Positions 5,412 to 8,590 of a stretch of DNA of 8,590 nucleotides are shown in pieces. A program made the translations under genes and the position numbers. Positions within the stretch are counted from its first letter, which is position 1, and each line of letters starts with the position of its first letter. The DNA is from an uncultured Acidobacteriota bacterium (GTDB lineage Bacteria > Acidobacteriota > Blastocatellia > Pyrinomonadales > Pyrinomonadaceae): NCBI GenBank assembly GCA_902826385.1, contig CADEEU010000147.1, positions 1-8,590 of the forward strand, given 5' to 3'. Under the pieces are notes generated by a model that was not told where the DNA came from, did no database searches, and worked only from the letters and a program-made list of their open reading frames with translations.

Positions 5412-6743
5412 TTACCGCAGACCGTCCACAAGAGCGTCGATCTTTTCGCGTTTCATCGTTTCGGTAACGCAAACGAGAAAATCGTTCGGCCGCTCGGGGT
5501 AGTACTTCGACAGTGCAAGGCCGCCAACGATTCCGTGGCCGACCCGCATCTCTTCCAAAATTTCCGCCGCCGCTCGCGGTCCGCGGACGACGAATTCATT
5601 AAATGTCGGGGCAGAGAACGCGATCTCGTAACCGTCGAGACTGCCAATTTTCTTCGCGGTATAGGCAGCCTTTTGCGCGTTCTGCTCGGCCACTTCCTGC
5701 AGCCCTTTTTTGCCCATGGCTTCCATATAAATGGTCGCGGCCAAGGCGATCAGGCCCTGGTTAGTGCATATATTAGATGTCGCTTTTTCGCGGCGGATAT
5801 GCTGCTCTCTTGTCGAGAGCGTCAAAACGAATCCGCGATTGCCGTTTTTGTCGTAGGCGATGCCGCACAAACGTCCTGGCATCTGCCGGACGTATTTTTC
5901 CTGCGTCGCGAACAGGCCGACATGCGGTCCACCGAAGCTCATCGGTATGCCGAACGATTGCCCTTCGCCGACGACGATGTCCGCGCCGCATTCGCCCGGC
6001 GATTTTAGCAATCCGAAAGAGATTGCCTCGGTTACGACAACGATCAGCAACGCGCCTACATTATGCGCGGCTTCGGCCAGGCGTTCCAGGTTCTCAATGC
6101 AGCCGAAAAAGTTCGGCGATTGCACGACAAGCGCCGCTGTTTTGTCGTCGAGTGCCGAAAGGTCTGCAAGCCGGCCGGTTTTTTCGTCGAATTCGGCCGC
6201 GACAATCTCGAGGTCGCCGTGCTGAGTGTAGGTCTGTGCGACCTGCCGGTATTCGGGGTGCACACTTTCAGCCACGACGATCTTGTCGCGACGTGTGACG
6301 CGCTGGGCCATTACATAGGCCTCGGCCATTGCGGTCGAGCCATCGTACATTGAGGCGTTCGCAACTTCCATCCCGGTTAACTGGCAGATCAACGTCTGGA
6401 ATTCGAAGATGTACTGGAGCGTGCCCTGAGAGATTTCCGGCTGGTACGGCGTGTATGAAGTGAAAAATTCGGAACGCTGGATCAGGTGGTCGACTACCGT
6501 CGGCGAATAATGCGAGTAAACCCCGGCACCGAGGAACGAAGGCTTCATCGCCGCCGTATTGCGGGCCGCCATTTCTTCCATCGCAGCGATCACTTCTGGT
6601 TCAGCCAGCGGGTCGGTCACGTTCAGCTTTCGTCCGAGCTGAACATCAGCCGGAATCGACCTGAACAGCTCGTTCGAATTAGAAAGCCCGATGGACGCAA
6701 GCATTTCCTGGCGTTCCTCGGGCGAATTTGGAATGTATCTCAT
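5412..6743 (-). CDS. gcvPA: Glycine dehydrogenase (decarboxylating) subunit 1, GcvPA
   Basis: The 443-residue protein is the non-lysine half of the two-chain P protein and pairs with GcvPB to form the glycine-decarboxylating active site. Family signatures are the N-terminal MRYIPNSPEER.EML (1-15), FLGAGVYSHYSP (70-81), SYTPYQPEISQGTLQ (96-110), NASMYDGSTA (129-138), GADIVVGEGQSFG in the middle, the SFGGPHVG segment and TLSTREQHIRREKATSNICTNQ (split in the family signature) near residue 310-330. Length and ends match the family. The segment VVTEAISFG has Glu-Ala where many homologues have Asp-Pro; this is a mild change. The start lies eight bases after the gcvH stop, so it follows gcvH in the operon. 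Unusually, gcvPB does not come next: the gene for the zinc-ribbon protein does. Confidence 0.97.
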   Translation of the reverse strand: MRYIPNSPEERQEMLASIGLSNSNELFRSIPADVQLGRKLNVTDPLAEPEVIAAMEEMAARNTAAMKPSFLGAGVYSHYSPTVVDHLIQRSEFFTSYTPYQPEISQGTLQYIFEFQTLICQLTGMEVANASMYDGSTAMAEAYVMAQRVTRRDKIVVAESVHPEYRQVAQTYTQHGDLEIVAAEFDEKTGRLADLSALDDKTAALVVQSPNFFGCIENLERLAEAAHNVGALLIVVVTEAISFGLLKSPGECGADIVVGEGQSFGIPMSFGGPHVGLFATQEKYVRQMPGRLCGIAYDKNGNRGFVLTLSTREQHIRREKATSNICTNQGLIALAATIYMEAMGKKGLQEVAEQNAQKAAYTAKKIGSLDGYEIAFSAPTFNEFVVRGPRAAAEILEEMRVGHGIVGGLALSKYYPERPNDFLVCVTETMKREKIDALVDGLR

Positions 6744-6751
6744 GTTCGATT

Positions 6752-7141
6752 CTAGCCCTGACTGGACAAATATTCGTCGTACTCTTCGGCGGAAAGCATC
6801 GCGTCGGCCTCGCCGGGATTTTCCATTTTAACTTTCACAAACCACGCATCACCGTATGGATCGTCGTTTACTTTCTCGGGCGTGTCGTTAAGCCCGTCAT
6901 TTACTTCAACAACCTCGCCGGCGACCGGCGTAAATATTTCGGACACGGCTTTCACCGATTCGACGGAGCCGAACGCTTCGTGCGTTCCGAACTTATCGCC
7001 CACTCGCGGCAGGTCAACGTACACCACGTCGCCAAGACTGTGCTGGGCATAATCGGTGATCCCGATGCTTGCGACATCGCCGCTGACTGAAACCCATTCG
7101 TGGTCCTTGCTGTATCGTAAATTTTCAGGGATATTTGCCAT
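6752..7141 (-). CDS. gcvH: Glycine cleavage system H protein
   Basis: The 129-residue lipoyl carrier protein shuttles the aminomethyl group from the P protein to the T protein and then its reduced lipoyl arm to the L protein. Signatures are the N-terminal MANIPENLRYSKDHEWV (1-17), GITDYAQHSLGDVVYVDLP (28-45, split by the family motif ITDYAQ), and the lipoylation lysine K64 in FGSVESVKAVSE. The GEVVEVN and NDDPYGDAWFVKV segments complete the hybrid-barrel fold. Length is typical. It starts 33 nt after gcvT with no strong Shine-Dalgarno (AAAAATAAG precedes ATG) and ends eight bases before gcvPA. No key residue is missing. Confidence 0.98.
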   Translation of the reverse strand: MANIPENLRYSKDHEWVSVSGDVASIGITDYAQHSLGDVVYVDLPRVGDKFGTHEAFGSVESVKAVSEIFTPVAGEVVEVNDGLNDTPEKVNDDPYGDAWFVKVKMENPGEADAMLSAEEYDEYLSSQG

Positions 7142-7174
7142 CTTATTTTTGTGCGGATTGGTTAGTTTGAACTC

Positions 7175-8305
7175 CTATTTCTTGCGCTTGTAAAAGGGCG
7201 TTTCGACAACTGCAGCGTTCAAGAGTTTTCCTCGTACATCGATTTTAATTTCTTGCCCGATATTTGCAAATTCGAACGGCAAGAAAGCGAGGCCGATGTT
7301 CTTCTTTAGGAATGGTGCCGGACTGCCGGACGTGACGATACCGACCTTGTTGTCATCGATATAGACATCAAAACCGTCGCGGGCGATTCCGCGTTCGGTC
7401 ATCTCGAAGCCGACAAGTTTTCGCTCGAACCCTTTCTCCTTTAGTTCGACCAACGCATCTCGCCCGGTGAATTCACCTTTCTGGAGCTTTGTGATCCAGC
7501 CCAGGCCTGCTTCGAAAGGCGCAATGTCGTCCGCCAGCTCGTGGCCGTAAAGCGACATCGCCGATTCGAGCCGCAGCGTATTCCGGGCCGCCAAACCCGC
7601 CGGCAGAATCCCGTCCGCTTCGCCGAAGCCGCCCGTTTCCAGGAGCTTGTCCCAGAGCTGCACGGCAAATTCGGGGTCCGCATAGATCTCGAATCCGTCC
7701 TCGCCGGTATAGCCCGTCCGCGAGATTATCGATTCAACGCCGTCCACATGACCGGTCGTGAACCAGTAGTATTTGATCTCGTCGAGTTTCGTGTCGGTCA
7801 GTTTTTGGAGTATCGCAACTGCCCGCGGCCCCTGAACAGCGATCTGGCAGTAGTCGGCCGAGGCGTTCGTCAGCACGATATCGTCGTCCGCTTTGTGCGA
7901 CGTGATCCAGTCCCAATCCTTTTCAGTTGTTGAAGCGTTGACCACGAGCAGTAATTTCTCGGGCCCGAAACGATAAACGAGAAGATCGTCGACCACGCCG
8001 CCTTTTTCGTTCGTCAGCGCGGAATAATGAGCCTGCCCGTCGACGAGCTTGGTAACGTCGTTGGTTGTCAGCCGGTTGACGAACGAAATAGCATCAGTAC
8101 CTTCGACCCATATCTCGCCCATATGCGAAACGTCGAACAGCCCCGCCGCCGTCCTCGTCCGCACATGCTCCTCGATCACACCCGCCGTATACTGTACCGG
8201 CATGTCCCATCCGCCGAAATCGACCATTTTTCCGCCTAATTCGCGGTGCCTTTTGTTTAGCGGAGTTTTCTTTAATTCAGTTTCGGACATCATTTTTGCG
8301 TCCAT
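7175..8305 (-). CDS. gcvT: Glycine cleavage system T protein (aminomethyltransferase)
   Basis: The 376-residue protein transfers the methylene carbon from aminomethyl-lipoyl GcvH to tetrahydrofolate and releases ammonia. Signatures are FGGWDMPVQYT (30-40), AGLFDVSHMGEI (54-65), the catalytic-region GGVVDDLLVYR (102-112, acidic pair D106/D107), SRTGYTGEDGFEIY (folate-domain motif), LRLESAMSLYGHEL and a C-terminal barrel with GIVTSGSPAPFLKKNIGLAF. The start is uncertain: ATG at 8303-8305 is used here, but Met5 (8291-8293) and Met6 (8288-8290) are close, and homologues commonly begin near MSETELKKTPL. No candidate has a clear Shine-Dalgarno. It is the first gene of the operon; a terminator and candidate promoter lie upstream. 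Confidence 0.97.
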   Translation of the reverse strand: MDAKMMSETELKKTPLNKRHRELGGKMVDFGGWDMPVQYTAGVIEEHVRTRTAAGLFDVSHMGEIWVEGTDAISFVNRLTTNDVTKLVDGQAHYSALTNEKGGVVDDLLVYRFGPEKLLLVVNASTTEKDWDWITSHKADDDIVLTNASADYCQIAVQGPRAVAILQKLTDTKLDEIKYYWFTTGHVDGVESIISRTGYTGEDGFEIYADPEFAVQLWDKLLETGGFGEADGILPAGLAARNTLRLESAMSLYGHELADDIAPFEAGLGWITKLQKGEFTGRDALVELKEKGFERKLVGFEMTERGIARDGFDVYIDDNKVGIVTSGSPAPFLKKNIGLAFLPFEFANIGQEIKIDVRGKLLNAAVVETPFYKRKK

Positions 8306-8341
8306 AAAGATATTTCAGGTTCGGCGAGCGGTTAACAAATA

Positions 8342-8353
8342 AAATCCGGATTT
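8342..8353. promoter_or_regulatory. Perfect 12-bp palindrome in the gcvT leader
   Basis: AAATCCGGATTT is its own reverse complement. It lies just downstream of the candidate gcvT promoter, near the expected transcription start, and its centre is 22 bp (about two helical turns) from the centre of a second palindrome at 8364-8375. A repressor or activator dimer site is possible. A single short palindrome is weak evidence. Confidence 0.25.
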
Positions 8354-8363
8354 GATTTCGAAA

Positions 8364-8375
8364 TTACAAATGTAA
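8364..8375. promoter_or_regulatory. Inverted repeat TTACA-N2-TGTAA over the candidate gcvT -10
   Basis: Two 5-bp arms flank AA in a 12-bp element that overlaps the proposed -10 hexamer (8369-8374). Such placement would suit an operator that blocks polymerase. The related string TTACATTT also occurs in the gap before the SRPBCC gene (about 1110-1117). Both are short and AT-rich, so chance is possible. Confidence 0.25.
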
Positions 8376-8397
8376 ATGAGGCTGTCCTTACGCTCAA
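8369..8397 (-). promoter_or_regulatory. Candidate sigma70-type promoter of the gcv operon
   Basis: On the minus strand TTGAGC (8392-8397) and TACATT (8369-8374) are separated by 17 bases. Each matches four of six consensus positions. It lies immediately after the terminator for upstream transcription and gives a leader of about 55-60 nt before the gcvT ATG. That leader is too short for, and shows no conserved core of, a glycine riboswitch. Confidence 0.4.
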
Positions 8398-8403
8398 GCG
8401 CAG

Positions 8404-8434
8404 AAAACAAAAAGCGGACCTCAATCGTCCGCTT
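8404..8434 (-). terminator. Rho-independent terminator upstream of the gcv operon
   Basis: A perfect 8-bp stem (AAGCGGAC at 8412-8419 with GTCCGCTT at 8427-8434) encloses a 7-base loop. On the minus strand it runs into TTTTTGTTTT (8413-8404). On the plus strand the following bases are a poor T tract, so it should act on minus-strand transcripts coming from the right edge. It insulates gcvT from its upstream neighbour. Confidence 0.85.
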
Positions 8435-8481
8435 GATAATATTTAAAGCCGGGTCGGTAAAGGTTATTCAGTCCTTTTAGT

Positions 8482-8544
8482 TTATGCCGGAAGTTTGCCG
8501 ACGGCCTCGATCATTTTATCACACGAATCGATCGAGTCGATCAT
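8482..8544 (-). CDS. 20-residue ORF or 3' remnant of a gene at the right edge
   Basis: ATG at 8542-8544 opens MIDSIDSCDKMIEAVGKLPA followed by TAA. AAAAAGG precedes the ATG by four bases, a possible but close ribosome binding site. It lies about 48 nt before the terminator hairpin, as expected for a last gene of a transcript. The peptide looks like a normal helical protein C-terminus rather than random sequence. In the same frame a TAA lies at 8554-8556, just before an A5 run at 8551-8555, and the frame is otherwise open to the window edge. It may therefore be the end of a longer gene broken by a nonsense or indel change, or a true small ORF. I do not recognise it. Confidence 0.3.
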   Translation of the reverse strand: MIDSIDSCDKMIEAVGKLPA

Positions 8545-8590
8545 CGAACCTTTTTAGATCACATTTGTCTTCTTGTATATTTCCTATTTT

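Noticed and set aside
5392..5472. N-terminal extension of the zinc-ribbon gene
   Set aside because: It overlaps the end of gcvPA, is highly charged with no conserved look, and the ATG at 5389-5391 starts right before the transmembrane helix.
5777..6298. 173-residue plus-strand open frame
   Set aside because: It is antisense to gcvPA, very Arg/Ser-rich, and has no recognisable domain or ribosome binding site.
7541..7933. 130-residue plus-strand open frame
   Set aside because: It lies wholly antisense to gcvT with shadow-like composition.
8306..8400. Glycine riboswitch before gcvT
   Set aside because: The leader is under 100 nt and lacks the conserved glycine-aptamer cores; no tandem aptamer-like folding is seen.
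8520..8550. GATCGA/TCGATC inverted repeat
   Set aside because: The arms are separated by one base and sit inside the short ORF, where the simple GATCGA-rich codons explain them.
8484..8590. Plus-strand frame starting MPEVCRRPRS and open to the right edge
   Set aside because: No ribosome binding site, Arg/Ser-rich composition typical of antisense reading, and the terminator polarity points to minus-strand transcription.

Overview
The window looks like chromosomal DNA of a free-living bacterium with moderate GC content, carrying a glycine-cleavage operon. P-protein split into two subunits (GcvPA and GcvPB), many signal-peptide proteins, and toxin-antitoxin genes scattered among housekeeping genes would suit an Acidobacteriota (Blastocatellia/Pyrinomonadales-like) genome. 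That assignment is inference from general protein character; nothing in the window, such as an rRNA, proves it.

Every gene I can support lies on the minus strand, so the window reads from right to left. At the right edge there is a short ORF or gene remnant (8482-8544), then a clean intrinsic terminator (8404-8434) that separates upstream transcription from the gcv locus. A candidate promoter with two short palindromes follows (8342-8397). A tightly packed run of ten genes comes next: gcvT, gcvH, gcvPA, a 76-residue membrane/zinc-ribbon protein, a Tat-exported class V aminotransferase-fold enzyme, an antitoxin-like gene, a PIN-domain toxin, gcvPB, hicB and hicA. Gaps are 33, 8, 20, 2 and 12 nt, then two overlaps, then 9 and 1 nt, which suggests one transcript. 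After a gap of about 100 nt come a membrane-anchored SRPBCC protein (505-1053) and, behind its own good promoter (439-467), a secreted SmpA/OmlA-like protein cut by the left edge (1-369).

GcvT, GcvH, GcvPA and GcvPB are the T, H and P components of the glycine cleavage complex, which splits glycine into CO2, ammonia and methylene-tetrahydrofolate. The L protein (dihydrolipoamide dehydrogenase) is not in the window. The two P-subunit genes, normally adjacent, are separated by four inserted genes, and gcvPB has a toxin-antitoxin-like pair on each side.

The most notable points are: (1) hicA carries a one-base frameshift at a GGGTTT run, exactly in a -1 slippery-heptamer context (G GGT TTG), with the rest of the toxin intact in the shifted frame; (2) gcvPB starts by an ATGA overlap with the PIN toxin gene and is followed 9 nt later by hicB, so an essential-type metabolic gene is embedded between two toxin modules; (3) an apparently Tat-exported PLP enzyme sits between the two P-protein genes; (4) GcvPB has a cluster of four cysteines just after its PLP-lysine loop. 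I see no complete mobile element, CRISPR array, rRNA or tRNA.
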